Assembly (NCBI GenBank): GCA_035946955.1
Contig: DASYYE010000434.1
Coordinates: 1 to 43,520 of the forward strand
From: DASYYE01 sp035946955
GTDB lineage: Bacteria; Actinomycetota; Actinomycetes; Streptosporangiales; Streptosporangiaceae
Length of the DNA stretch: 43,520 bases
Reading direction: 5' to 3'
The translations under genes were made by a program, and so were the position numbers. Shown here one piece after another: positions 34,631 to 42,708 of this stretch (position 1 is the first letter of the stretch; the number at the start of each line of letters is the position of its first letter). The notes under the pieces are model-generated. The model saw only the letters and a program-made list of their open reading frames with translations, was not told the DNA's origin and did no database searches.

Positions 34631-36916
34631 TCAAGAAACTAGCAGGCCCTTTAGGAAGCCAACGACCCCTGTCTGGGGCCTGAATCCGCCGCGCTCTGTC
34701 GCGAGCGAGTACAAAGCAACAGCAAAGAGAGGTATTAATGCGATGAGTGCCAAGATGTTCTGGCGGCGGCAGTGTGTTCTCAGCGCCTCCAGGGCTGCGC
34801 GTCGATCTGCGGGGATCTCGCCGTCACCGGCGGCCTTCTGAGCCCTGTCAAATACCCGCTCAACATGCTCGGCATTGGTACGCATTATATGTACGTAAGC
34901 GGCTGACAGGTAGCCAGCGTAAGCCAGGATGGCTGCTGTCCACGAGGTCAGATCGCCGACGCGCGCGAGCACAAGCACCGGCAGCCAGCCGACAAAAACT
35001 GCCAGGAGAAGACTGACAAACGAATCCTGCAGGACACCGGCCAGGGGTGCCGCCGGCACGAATTGTCGCGGTGGCTTGCTGCGGTGCAAGGACTTTGCGG
35101 CGAGAAACGGCAAGAGCAGTATCGCGGCAACGCTGATGACCAAGAATCCGATCGATGCAGCCAGGTTCGATGGTTTACCCCGGATCATAGAGGCTGAGCT
35201 CACGAGCCATAGGGTCGTTGATCCCCCTGCCATGCCAGCGAGAGCAGCAATCGTCTTAACGGGGCCATCCAGCGGCATGTTCTGGAGCTTGGCCATGTTA
35301 CCAGTGATGGCTTCGGCGACAAAGAGGCCGACGATCACCGACATGAAAATGCCGATCAGCATGCCTGCAAAGCCGGACGGCTGGGCTATAGCGAACAATA
35401 CAAGCTGGCATACCACCCAGGTGGACAGGCCAGTGGCGCTTACCACGGCTTGGGGTGAAGGCCTATTCGCAGCAATGAGCAACGTGAGTGTTACCACTAT
35501 GAGCACGGCACCCGAAGTGATGAGCATCACGACAGCCGATGCATTCCATGCGCCGACCTTCCAGTCCTTCGCTGGCGTCGTGCCTATGACGAATGAAAGC
35601 AGCGAAAGCAACGCCAGGCACGTGATCCCGCCAATTACTTGATATGCGTTCTTCTTCAGCAGCGATAGGGCGGCCGCGTCTACCTCCGCGTTCTCGCCGG
35701 TGATCACCGGCTCAAAACGATCGTAGATCGAAGGCGCGACGACAAAGAGCGTCAGGGGAAGTCCCGCGAACCCGAACCATAGGGGATGCTCTCCTCCGTC
35801 TGCGAGATATACCCCCGCGCAGGCAAGCCCCAGCATCACCCATACAGGAAACACTCCGGACTCTTTCAGAGTCCAGGAGGCGGAAGAATCCGCCAGACGC
35901 ACCAGAAGGAACCGCTCGGCGGCTGCCAGTACCATACCGACGGCCAACGCCACGGCTATGGGGACGAACCGGACCTTGGTGGCATCGGCCGCGACAACTA
36001 TGGGCCCTGCCAGGGAGACTCCGATCAGTGATGCCGCGATGGCACGGTGTACGACGCGTGGATGCTCGCCAATCGGACTGAGGGCGACCCCGCCGAACAT
36101 CGCGGCGAAGGCCAGCAGGAGCGAGTGGCCACGAAAGACTGAGCCCGGCCAGAAGACAGCCATGACAGCGGCGGCCGGGATGGCAGATGCCATGGCAAGG
36201 ACAGCGGGCGTCTTAAAATCGCGCCAATGCGTCGCGAAAGCCGTCAGCACATAAACTACCAATAGCGTCCCGCCGGGGAGAACGAACGTCTGGGCACTCA
36301 GCGGATCCGCGCCAGCCCGCACGTTGTCAAGAGCAAGCAATCCAGCAAACGTTACAGGTGGACATGTGATGGCGAACGCCCCCGGCATGCGCAGGCGACA
36401 TAGCACCTGCGAGGTGGATGCGCTGTGCAGGCGCAGCCACAATGCTGTGCCGAGCGCCGCAAACAACGCGGAGGCCAGAGACAGGAACACGGCGTGATAC
36501 CAGCCGGCGAAATTGAACGTATGAGGTGCTGGTATGGTCCAGTTCAGAGGTGTGCTCGCGGACGCCTTCCAGGAGATCTGAGTAGCTACCCCCACGGCGC
36601 CACCGCCCAGTGCGGCACCCGCTATCGCCAGGCGCGCACGCCGAGGCCATGAATCTTGTACTGTGGCCGCGCGGACCAGGCCGTACGCAAGCAAAGGCAG
36701 CAGGAATCCATCACCTATAGTCGCCGAGCGGTAGGTGTAGAGGCCCCTGAGCCTTGGTGAAAAGCTCATCACCGCACTTGCCACGCTTAGCGCACCGAAA
36801 CCGAATACCAGAACCGCTGCTGCAACTGCGATCCCGGCCGGCCGCGGGCTGAGCCTAGGCATGACCGACAGTCCCGTGTGACCGTTGCCGGCGGCCTGCT
36901 CGCCGTGAATTGTCAC
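34631..36916 (-). CDS. Large polytopic membrane protein of unknown function
   Basis: About 761 residues from GTG 36916, which has GGGGGA five nt upstream; a TTG four codons earlier is less likely. I count close to twenty hydrophobic segments spread along the whole length, with short polar loops and a Cys/His-poor composition. The last cytoplasmic loop is helical and charged (MRTNAEHVERVFDRAQKAAGDGEIPADRRAALEALRTHCRR). No transporter, glycosyltransferase or protease motif is recognisable. GC content is visibly below that of the flanking metabolic genes, consistent with acquisition. Confidence 0.8.
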   Translation of the reverse strand: MTIHGEQAAGNGHTGLSVMPRLSPRPAGIAVAAAVLVFGFGALSVASAVMSFSPRLRGLYTYRSATIGDGFLLPLLAYGLVRAATVQDSWPRRARLAIAGAALGGGAVGVATQISWKASASTPLNWTIPAPHTFNFAGWYHAVFLSLASALFAALGTALWLRLHSASTSQVLCRLRMPGAFAITCPPVTFAGLLALDNVRAGADPLSAQTFVLPGGTLLVVYVLTAFATHWRDFKTPAVLAMASAIPAAAVMAVFWPGSVFRGHSLLLAFAAMFGGVALSPIGEHPRVVHRAIAASLIGVSLAGPIVVAADATKVRFVPIAVALAVGMVLAAAERFLLVRLADSSASWTLKESGVFPVWVMLGLACAGVYLADGGEHPLWFGFAGLPLTLFVVAPSIYDRFEPVITGENAEVDAAALSLLKKNAYQVIGGITCLALLSLLSFVIGTTPAKDWKVGAWNASAVVMLITSGAVLIVVTLTLLIAANRPSPQAVVSATGLSTWVVCQLVLFAIAQPSGFAGMLIGIFMSVIVGLFVAEAITGNMAKLQNMPLDGPVKTIAALAGMAGGSTTLWLVSSASMIRGKPSNLAASIGFLVISVAAILLLPFLAAKSLHRSKPPRQFVPAAPLAGVLQDSFVSLLLAVFVGWLPVLVLARVGDLTSWTAAILAYAGYLSAAYVHIMRTNAEHVERVFDRAQKAAGDGEIPADRRAALEALRTHCRRQNILALIALIPLFAVALYSLATERGGFRPQTGVVGFLKGLLVS

Positions 36917-37186
36917 CGCTTCCCCCAACTTCGTTGCAGTTCAGACGATAGTCGAGGTTGCATACCTCAGTCAGCGGTTATTGATGGGATTCCGAATCGC
37001 GAACTCGCAGAGCCCGCTGACCACGCCAACGGCCTGGGGCGGCCTCGTCCACCGGCTGACCGCGTCGGCATTTCAGAGGTCGAAGATGGTCAGCCATTCG
37101 GCGGTGCGCGGGCGGTAGCCGTCCATACGCTGGATAGCGGATCAGCGGACGTGCGGGCGACTCACATGACGTCCTGCTGGTGGCGG
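36917..37186. other. Promoter region of the polytopic gene; no gene seen
   Basis: Apart from the ribosome site of the polytopic gene (GGGGGA on the minus strand), I see no coding frame or clear -35/-10 pair. Confidence 0.4.
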
Positions 37187-37843
37187 TCAGGCGGGATGCC
37201 TGCCCGCTGGGGTGTCGAGACCGATGAGGCGGGCTACGGCCTGGTCGGCCATGGGCTCGAGTGGGCCGGGCCATGGGAAGCCGGGGGCATTGAGGCGCAG
37301 CAGCACCAGGCCGTGCAGCGTTGCCCAGACCTGGGCGGCCAGCCATTGTGGGTCGTCGCCGGCGTGGGCCAGGCCGGCTTGCTGGCAGCGGCTGATCGAG
37401 TCGGCCAGGGCCTGGAAGGCGGGCAGGTCCACGGGCGGCCGGGCCGGGTCGCCGGTGGGTGCGTGCTGGCTGAACAGGTACCGGTAGGGGCCGGGGTTGG
37501 CCAGCGCGAAGGCGGTGTAGGCGCGGCAGCGGGCCAGCAGCGCCGTGGCTGGGTCGTCGCGCTCCTCGCTGGCGGCGTCGCGGGTTTGGGCGAATTCGGC
37601 GAAGCTGCGCTGCACCACCGCCATCTTCAGCTGGTCGACGTCGGGGAAGTGCCGGTAGATGGAGGGGGCGGCGATCCCGATGCGCCGGGCCACGCCGCGC
37701 AGCGTCAGCGTGGTGTCGTCGCCGGTCTCGCCGATCATCTCACTCGCTGCGGTGATGATCTCTTCCCGCAGCCGGTCGCCCTCGCCGCGCCGGTTCCGCG
37801 GCCGGGCTGGGGCCGGCTCGGCCGCGGCAGCCTGCGCCATCAT
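37187..37843 (-). CDS. TetR-family transcriptional regulator
   Basis: 218 residues from ATG 37843, chosen because it has GGGGAGG seven nt upstream and overlaps the stop of the preceding small gene as TGATG. The N-terminal HTH reads LREEIITAASEMIGETGDDTTLTLRGVARRIGIAAPSIYRHFPDVDQL in three helices; the C-terminal part is the TetR_C_33-like ligand domain (ARCRAYTAFALANPGPYRYLFSQ). It probably represses its own promoter at the operator at 38053-38065 and perhaps the desaturase-family gene. Confidence 0.92.
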   Translation of the reverse strand: MMAQAAAAEPAPARPRNRRGEGDRLREEIITAASEMIGETGDDTTLTLRGVARRIGIAAPSIYRHFPDVDQLKMAVVQRSFAEFAQTRDAASEERDDPATALLARCRAYTAFALANPGPYRYLFSQHAPTGDPARPPVDLPAFQALADSISRCQQAGLAHAGDDPQWLAAQVWATLHGLVLLRLNAPGFPWPGPLEPMADQAVARLIGLDTPAGRHPA

Positions 37844-38004
37844 CACGCCACCTCCCCGGCCACCCGGCCCTCGGCCAGGTAGACGCCAGTGAAGACCACC
37901 CCACCGGCCGTCCCGGCGGTCAGCAGCAGCCAGGCCCGCCCTGGCAGGGCATGGCCATCCAGCCCAGCGCGCGGCAACTTGCGAGTGATGGTCCGGCCCG
38001 CCAT
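37843..38004 (-). CDS. Small membrane peptide (53 aa) coupled to the TetR gene
   Basis: ATG 38004 to TGA 37845-37843. A basic start, MAGRTITRKLPRAGLDG, precedes one hydrophobic span (AWLLLTAGTAGGVVFTGVYLA) and an acidic end. Its stop overlaps the TetR start by one base (TGATG), an arrangement typical of translational coupling. The ribosome site is weak (CAGGT). It lies between the promoter at 38063-38091 and tetR, so the transcript must include it. No family recognised. Confidence 0.5.
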   Translation of the reverse strand: MAGRTITRKLPRAGLDGHALPGRAWLLLTAGTAGGVVFTGVYLAEGRVAGEVA

Positions 38005-38052
38005 GGCCGGTACCTGCCCAGTCGTCGGGACTCCTTCGGATAACGATGTGAC

Positions 38053-38065
38053 CTTACGATGTAAG
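38053..38065. promoter_or_regulatory. TetR operator CTTAC-GAT-GTAAG overlapping -10 and start site
   Basis: Perfect 5-bp arms around a 3-nt centre, of the TTACxxxGTAA type bound by many TetR repressors. It abuts the -10 box of the promoter, where binding would block RNA polymerase. An outer 8-bp inverted repeat, ATGTGACC (38046-38053) and GGTCACAT (38078-38085), surrounds it. Confidence 0.7.
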
Positions 38066-38091
38066 CTAACGCCACTTGGTCACATTGTCAA
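38063..38091 (-). promoter_or_regulatory. Near-consensus sigma-70 promoter for the TetR operon
   Basis: On the minus strand, TTGACA (38091-38086), a 17-nt spacer, then TAGCTT (38068-38063). The -35 is perfect. Transcription would start near 38056 and read the small peptide gene and tetR. Confidence 0.75.
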
Positions 38092-38151
38092 CACCGTCTT
38101 CCGGCGCGACCCGCGCTGCAGGATGTGACCCGTCCCGAGGTGAGGCGCTGG

Positions 38152-39183
38152 TCAGCGTTGCGTTTGGAAAGGCTCGATGAGCTGCTCGGCCAGGAGCAGG
38201 GGGCCCGGCACGGCCGCCCCGGCCTGCTCGACCGGGACAGGGCGGCCGTCCAGGCCGGTCCGGCCCACAGCGGTGTTGCGGGAGGGGAACCGTGCACGGC
38301 CGGCCAGGATGTCCCAGACCGTCAGCACGACGCCGAGGTTGATGCTCTGGTCCTCGCGGTCGTGGTGCAGCCGGTGGTAGACCGGGCTCACGATCAGCCG
38401 GCCCGCGGGGCCGAAGGTCCACCCGAGGTTGGCATGCTGCAACGTGCCGATACACACATAGACCGTGATCAGCACCGGGTCGAGGGGGCGGCCCGGCAGC
38501 AGCACCACGACCGGGACCGTCGCCAGCACGAACCCTGTCGTGTGCATCAGCGGATGGGCCCGGAAGGACGTGAGTACGCTCAGCTCCTCCTGGCTGTGGT
38601 GCAGGGCGTGGAAGCGCCAGAGGAAGCCGAGCCGGTGGTCGGCGTAGTGGGCCAGCCAGTTGGCCGCGTCCATGGCCACGATGGCGGGTGGTACGAGCAG
38701 CCAGCCCGGCCACTGCCGCGCCGAATGCAGCTCGACCCAGCCCACATGACTGCCGATCAGTGCCGCCGCCCCGACGCTGAGCAACGTCATGAGCGGGATC
38801 ACCACCAGGGCGTGCAGGGCCAGGTAGCACGCATCCTGGATGTGGCCGCGGGCCAGCACCGGACGTGGCTCCGCTGGCCATATCCGCTCGCACATCCCGA
38901 CCACGACGACCAGGGTCACCAGAGCGGGCGCGGCGAGTTCCGCCCAGCCTGCTCTGAGCACGGTTTCCAGGCGGCCCTGCCTGGCGAGATCGGCGGCCCC
39001 GGCCCACACGATGATGACCGTGACCCCGGCCAGCGCAAACGAGGAGGGGCACAGCCGCCGCCACCGCGCCAGCCGGACCCCTGCCCGGCCCCTGGCAGCG
39101 GCCAGGGCCTGACCCGAAACAGCCAGCCCTGGGTGACCTCCGGCCGCTCCTGCCCGCACTTGGACCTGCGAACCAGACACCAC
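38152..39183 (-). CDS. Sterol desaturase / fatty acid hydroxylase-superfamily membrane enzyme
   Basis: 343 residues from GTG 39183 with GGGAG upstream. Four or more membrane spans and the eight-histidine di-iron signature of the FA_hydroxylase family: HYADH (179-183), HALHH (192-196), and HRLHH (270-274), plus H210/H214 and H250 in loops. It hydroxylates or desaturates a lipid using oxygen at the membrane. Spacing matches bacterial members acting on isoprenoids, carotenoids or ether lipids; the substrate is unknown. The TetR operon is immediately downstream on the same strand. Confidence 0.9.
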   Translation of the reverse strand: MVSGSQVQVRAGAAGGHPGLAVSGQALAAARGRAGVRLARWRRLCPSSFALAGVTVIIVWAGAADLARQGRLETVLRAGWAELAAPALVTLVVVVGMCERIWPAEPRPVLARGHIQDACYLALHALVVIPLMTLLSVGAAALIGSHVGWVELHSARQWPGWLLVPPAIVAMDAANWLAHYADHRLGFLWRFHALHHSQEELSVLTSFRAHPLMHTTGFVLATVPVVVLLPGRPLDPVLITVYVCIGTLQHANLGWTFGPAGRLIVSPVYHRLHHDREDQSINLGVVLTVWDILAGRARFPSRNTAVGRTGLDGRPVPVEQAGAAVPGPLLLAEQLIEPFQTQR

Positions 39184-39197
39184 AGCTCCCGGCTCAT

Positions 39198-39211
39198 GCC
39201 GGCGCGCCGGC
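39198..39211. repeat. 14-bp perfect palindrome GCCGGCGCGCCGGC
   Basis: It lies 15 bp upstream of the hydroxylase start codon. It could be an operator, or chance in very GC-rich DNA. Confidence 0.35.
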
Positions 39212-39290
39212 TCGCCTGCCAGCGCGCCTCGCTGACTTCAGCCTACGGCCAGCCACAAACCCCGCCCTGGATGCGGCAGGCATTGGGCCG

Positions 39291-39430
39291 CTAGCCGAGC
39301 CGGACCGTGGCCGTCAGCCGCAGCCCACGCGAGGACCGGCCCACCTGCACCAGGAACTCGCCAGGCGGCCACGTCCAGGCCCCGGCGGCTTCGTCGAACA
39401 CCCGTGTCGCCCGCCCAAAAGCCGCCACCC
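39291..39430 (-). pseudogene. Remnant of a GH3 beta-glucosidase C-terminus (Fn3-like domain)
   Basis: A minus-strand frame ending at TAG 39293-39291 reads GRATRVFDEAAGAWTWPPG then EFLVQVGRSSRGLRLTATVRLG. The pattern fxxxxxAWxxxPGEfxVxVGRSSRdlrLtatv is the closing part of the fibronectin-like domain of family 3 glycosidases, which are normally over 700 residues. Only about 45 residues survive. Upstream the frame stays open but loses similarity, and no start exists. It is a decayed relic between the hydroxylase and mscR. Confidence 0.6.
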
Positions 39431-39565
39431 ACCACGCCGTTCCGCACCCTCCGGGCCTGCCTGGCCGTGCGAGCCACTTATCACGGATTGTGGCTGTTGT
39501 TTTATCCGGTTTGTGCCCAGGTGCGAAGCCAGAACCCGTGATATGTCGCCCGGTGCCCGGGCCGA

Positions 39566-39607
39566 GGGGGGATGAGGGGGGACCCGGGGGGGTGGGTTAG
39601 GGGAGGG
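39566..39607 (+). other. G-run cluster with G-quadruplex potential
   Basis: Plus-strand G tracts of 6, 6, 7, 3, 4 and 3 separated by 1-4 nt cover the 3' end of mscR and the following gap. Four or more G-runs with short loops meet the usual quadruplex pattern. On the mscR transcript this is a C-rich stretch. Confidence 0.5.
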
Positions 39608-40685
39608 TTACTACGCTGCGGAGGACTTCGCCGCGGGCCATTTTGGCGAACGCTTCCTCGACGTCGCCCAGGGCGATGGTCTCGGATACGAATTTGTCCA
39701 GCGGGAGGCGGCCTTGCAGGTGCAGGTCGATGAGCATTGGGAAGTCACGTTCTGGGAGGCAGTCGCCGTACCAGGACGACTTCAGCGCGCCGCCGCGGCC
39801 AAACACGTCCAGCAGCGACAGGTCCAGGCGCATGTCTGGCGTGGGGACACCGACGAGCACCACGGTGCCCGCCAGGTCGCGGGCATAGAACGCCGCCTTG
39901 TAGGTCTCCGGCAGGCCGATCGCCTCGATCACCACGTCGGCGCCATTGCCGTCGGTCAGCTCGCGGATCCCGGTCACCACGTCGGAGGTCTGTGAGTTGA
40001 TGACGTGGGTGGCGCCGAACTGGCGCGCCCACTCCAGCTTGCGGTCGTCGATGTCCACCGCGATGACCATCCGTGCCCCGGCCAGGCTCGCGCCGAGCAC
40101 CGCGCCGTCGCCCACGCCACCGCAGCCGATCACGGCGACCGAGTCACCCCGCGTGACACCACCGGTGTTGATCGCGGCACCGATCCCGGCCATGACACCG
40201 CAGCCGAGCAGCCCCGCGACCTCCGGCTTGACCGCGGGGTCCACCTTGGTGCACTGCCCGGCGGCGACCAGCGTCTTCTCCGCGAACGCGCCGATGCCCA
40301 GGGCGGGGGACAGCACGGTCCCGTCGGGGAGGGTCATCTTCTGAGTGGCGTTGTGCGTGGCAAAGCAGTACCAGGGCCGGCCGCGCTTGCAGGCCCGGCA
40401 CTGCCCGCACACCGCACGCCAGTTGAGGACCACGAAGTCACCCGCGGCCAGGCCGGTCACCCCGTCCCCGACGGCCTCCACGACCCCCGCCGCCTCGTGG
40501 CCCAGCAGGTAGGGGAAGTCCCCGCCGATGCCACCCTCGCGGTAGTGCAGGTCGGTGTGGCAGACGCCGCAGGCCTGGACCCGGACGAGGGCCTCCCCCG
40601 GCCCCGGGTCGGGGACCATGACCGTGGTGAGGGTCACCTCGGCTCCCTTGGCGCTGGCGATGACGCCCTTCACCTCATGTGCCAT
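39597..40685 (-). CDS. mscR: S-(hydroxymethyl)mycothiol dehydrogenase
   Basis: 362 residues from ATG 40685, the length of characterised MscR/AdhE2 proteins. Zinc-dependent MDR alcohol dehydrogenase: catalytic Cys in QACGVCHTDLHYREGG (C39, C42), GHE at 62-64, the structural-zinc Cys cluster in WRAVCGQCRACKRGRPWYC, and the NAD motif IGCGGVGDGAV. WYGDCLPERDFPMLIDLHLQGRLPLDKFVSE is nearly diagnostic of the mycothiol-dependent formaldehyde dehydrogenases. It oxidises the formaldehyde-mycothiol adduct in the cytosol. The hydrolase gene that often follows is absent; a GH3 remnant lies there instead. Confidence 0.94.
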   Translation of the reverse strand: MAHEVKGVIASAKGAEVTLTTVMVPDPGPGEALVRVQACGVCHTDLHYREGGIGGDFPYLLGHEAAGVVEAVGDGVTGLAAGDFVVLNWRAVCGQCRACKRGRPWYCFATHNATQKMTLPDGTVLSPALGIGAFAEKTLVAAGQCTKVDPAVKPEVAGLLGCGVMAGIGAAINTGGVTRGDSVAVIGCGGVGDGAVLGASLAGARMVIAVDIDDRKLEWARQFGATHVINSQTSDVVTGIRELTDGNGADVVIEAIGLPETYKAAFYARDLAGTVVLVGVPTPDMRLDLSLLDVFGRGGALKSSWYGDCLPERDFPMLIDLHLQGRLPLDKFVSETIALGDVEEAFAKMARGEVLRSVVTLP

Positions 40686-40915
40686 CAGGTCACGTCCTCT
40701 CAGCTCGCCGGGGCAGAGGAGCCATCCATCACCCGGGTCACCCGGTGCCCGGACGCGGCTCGTGGGCGATGATACGGCCCTGACTCGCGGCATGGACAGC
40801 GGCGCAGCCGGCTGGAAACGGGACACCACGAAAAGCGCCCCAGCCCCGCGCCCGCACATGGCCGCGGCTAGTCTGGCGCGGCGAGCACTCGAACCTGCGG
40901 TCTGAAGAGGTTGCG
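40686..40915. promoter_or_regulatory. Divergent intergenic region of mscR and the XRE regulator
   Basis: 230 bp holding promoters in both directions. The open frame of mscR continues through it but without family similarity. I see no convincing -35/-10 pair. Confidence 0.4.
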
Positions 40916-41917
40916 ATGGGACGGCCAGAGCGGGCGGTGGACCCGGAGTTAGGCCCACTGTCGCGTCTTGCCTGCGACCTGCGCCAGTTGCGCCGCGACG
41001 CGGGCTCGCCGAGTTACCGGGAGCTTGCCAGGCGCACGCGGTACTCGGCGAGCGTCCTCTCCCGGGCCGCCGGTGGCCGCGACCTGCCGTCGCTCGCGGT
41101 GACCTTGGCCTATGTCAACGCCTGCGGTGGTGACACCAGGACTTGGGAGGCGCGCTGGCGAGACCTGGCCGTGCAGCAGTTGCCGGCTGCCCCGCCTGCG
41201 GCCCACGGGGCGGGGCCCGGAAACGAGCCAGGACCGGGGACGAACGGGACCACCAGTCCCCCCGGGCCGTCGGATCCCAGGGATACCGGTGACGGCCCAG
41301 ACTCTGGGGAGGACGGGCACCGGGGTGCTCCCAGACAGTCACGCGCCAGGGCCGGGCGCCGCCCCTACCGGGTGGCGGGCGTTGGCTTGCTGGGTGTGGT
41401 GGTGGTCGGTGTGGCGGGAGGCTTTGCGGCGATGGCCGCGGCCGGCCCGGATCCGGCACGGCCGGAGGGTCAGACGGTGCCACGTACCGTGCAGCATGAG
41501 GCCTGGCAGCTCCCGTCGGATGGGGCTGACCCGAAAGCCGCCCACTGCACCGCCGACGCGGTGACCATCGCAGCGGCCACGGTCCGTGTGAGTGGACGTG
41601 CTGTCGCAGCCGGGCACGTGTTTCCCGCCGGGACAGCTATCGGCACAGTGGAGCTGCGGTATTCGGCCCGGTGTCACGCGGCCTGGGCGCGCGTGACACC
41701 AACGGAGGCCTTCGACCACCCCTTGTCGGGCCGCGAGACGGTCGGCGTGGTCCGCCCCACCGACGGGGCGTCGACCAGCTTCCGCCCTGGCTTCGTCGAA
41801 GAGGCATACAGCGATGTGCTCCGGGCCGGCCGCGGCTGCGTGAGCGCGTACGCAACGTTCGACATCGCCGACGGGCACACCGCGAGCGCCCGCACCCCCT
41901 GCCGCCAGCACCCCTAG
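40916..41917 (+). CDS. XRE-type membrane-anchored regulator with DUF2690 domain
   Basis: 333 residues from ATG 40916 (GAGG upstream). The N-terminal HTH (about 14-75) includes SYRELARRTRYSASVLSRAAGGRDLPSLAVTLAYVNACGGD. A Pro/Gly/Asp-rich linker, one membrane span (153-177) and an outside DUF2690 domain (from about 205: HCTADAVTIAAATVR..., IGTVELRYSARCHAAWARV) follow, with conserved Cys. This one-component layout, common in Streptomyces relatives, suggests transduction from the cell surface to DNA. The signal is unknown. Confidence 0.9.
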   Translation: MGRPERAVDPELGPLSRLACDLRQLRRDAGSPSYRELARRTRYSASVLSRAAGGRDLPSLAVTLAYVNACGGDTRTWEARWRDLAVQQLPAAPPAAHGAGPGNEPGPGTNGTTSPPGPSDPRDTGDGPDSGEDGHRGAPRQSRARAGRRPYRVAGVGLLGVVVVGVAGGFAAMAAAGPDPARPEGQTVPRTVQHEAWQLPSDGADPKAAHCTADAVTIAAATVRVSGRAVAAGHVFPAGTAIGTVELRYSARCHAAWARVTPTEAFDHPLSGRETVGVVRPTDGASTSFRPGFVEEAYSDVLRAGRGCVSAYATFDIADGHTASARTPCRQHP

Positions 41918-41953
41918 CCACTCACGACCCACACTGCACACCGGCCACGGCGA

Positions 41954-41978
41954 GCCGCAGACCCAGACGGCCTGCGGC
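41954..41978. terminator. Candidate terminator of the DUF2690 regulator
   Basis: GCCGCAG pairs with CTGCGGC over an 11-nt loop, 37 nt after the stop codon. No T-tract. Confidence 0.4.
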
Positions 41979-42103
41979 CGACGGTCTCGCTTTGGCGGTT
42001 AGTGTGCGAGCCAGGCAGGTTCCCCGTCGCAGGCAACCAGTGCCGCCGGCCTGGCCGCGTAAACCATGTGACCGGGCGCAACATGCGGAGATAGCGTCCC
42101 GCC

Positions 42104-42610
42104 ATGAGTGACGGTACTCCGCGGGTGCCGCTGCGGTCACTCCTCCACGACTTCACCGGAGCAGACGCCGAACTGTCCTTCCGGATCCCGGCCGCTGCCG
42201 GACTGGCTGCTGGTCTCCACCACCTGGCGGACTCAACCGGGCACTGCGTAAAAGAACACGGCCAACTCCCCGCAGCCGACGCCGCCGCCCGGGCACCGTC
42301 AGCCGCCCGCCGGAACTTCGGACTCATCACCTGCCGCTACGACATCGCAGGTCACAGACCCAACTCACGACTTTGCCGTGTCCCCGGCGCGAAGACCGGC
42401 CTGCCCCCACCGTGGTGCTGGCAGGCCGGCCAGGACTACCTATTAACTGCGGAAGCAGAAGGCGTTGGTGACTGTTGTAGAAGTACAAGCCGGAGAACTC
42501 GCACTATCCCCACCGGTCACTTCGTTGAGGTCTTCGATCGCCAGGTCCTCGATACGGTTGTCCATTTCCGGTCTTCCTTTCGTTTGTCAATGGCGGTCAG
42601 CCGTTCTTGA
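42104..42610 (+). CDS. Doubtful hypothetical ORF
   Basis: 168 codons from ATG 42104, with a GGAGAT about 11 nt upstream. The first ~70 residues (SFRIPAAAGLAAGLHHLAD) look mildly protein-like, but the rest is Arg/Cys/Pro-rich and runs antisense across the better supported precursor peptide gene at 42443-42565. No family recognised. At most the 5' half may be a decayed gene. Confidence 0.2.
   Translation: MSDGTPRVPLRSLLHDFTGADAELSFRIPAAAGLAAGLHHLADSTGHCVKEHGQLPAADAAARAPSAARRNFGLITCRYDIAGHRPNSRLCRVPGAKTGLPPPWCWQAGQDYLLTAEAEGVGDCCRSTSRRTRTIPTGHFVEVFDRQVLDTVVHFRSSFRLSMAVSRS
42396..42429. terminator. 10-bp hairpin downstream of the precursor peptide gene
   Basis: CCGGCCTGCC (42396-42405) pairs with GGCAGGCCGG (42420-42429) around a 14-nt loop, 13 nt past the minus-strand stop of the peptide gene. 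It fits a terminator or an attenuator separating a precursor gene from anything downstream. Confidence 0.6.
42443..42565 (-). CDS. Candidate RiPP (lanthipeptide-like) precursor peptide, 40 aa
   Basis: ATG 42565 has AAGGAAG about 7 nt upstream. The product begins with an acidic leader, MDNRIEDLAIEDLNEVTGG (six Asp/Glu in 19), ending in the Gly-Gly cleavage motif within the LxEVxGG context of class II lanthipeptide and bacteriocin leaders. The remaining 21-residue core has five Ser, four Thr and two Cys (at core positions 8 and 18) and ends NAFCFRS, suiting dehydration and thioether ring formation. GC by hand count is about 54%, well below the window. No LanM, LanB/C, radical-SAM, YcaO or peptidase-transporter gene is in the window, so it is an orphan here or its partners lie beyond 43520. 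Confidence 0.65.
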   Translation of the reverse strand: MDNRIEDLAIEDLNEVTGGDSASSPACTSTTVTNAFCFRS

Positions 42611-42708
42611 CCGACATTCAAGCGGCGGTGCTAGGCGTGGGTCAGCTGGCGGTCTCGCCGCACGGAACACATCCGCAGGAAACCGGGCAGCGTCGGCCGG
42701 TCAGCCTG

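Noticed and set aside
39238..39477. 79-codon minus ORF between the hydroxylase and mscR
   Set aside because: A shifted frame in the same DNA contains the GH3 C-terminal signature; this ORF has none.
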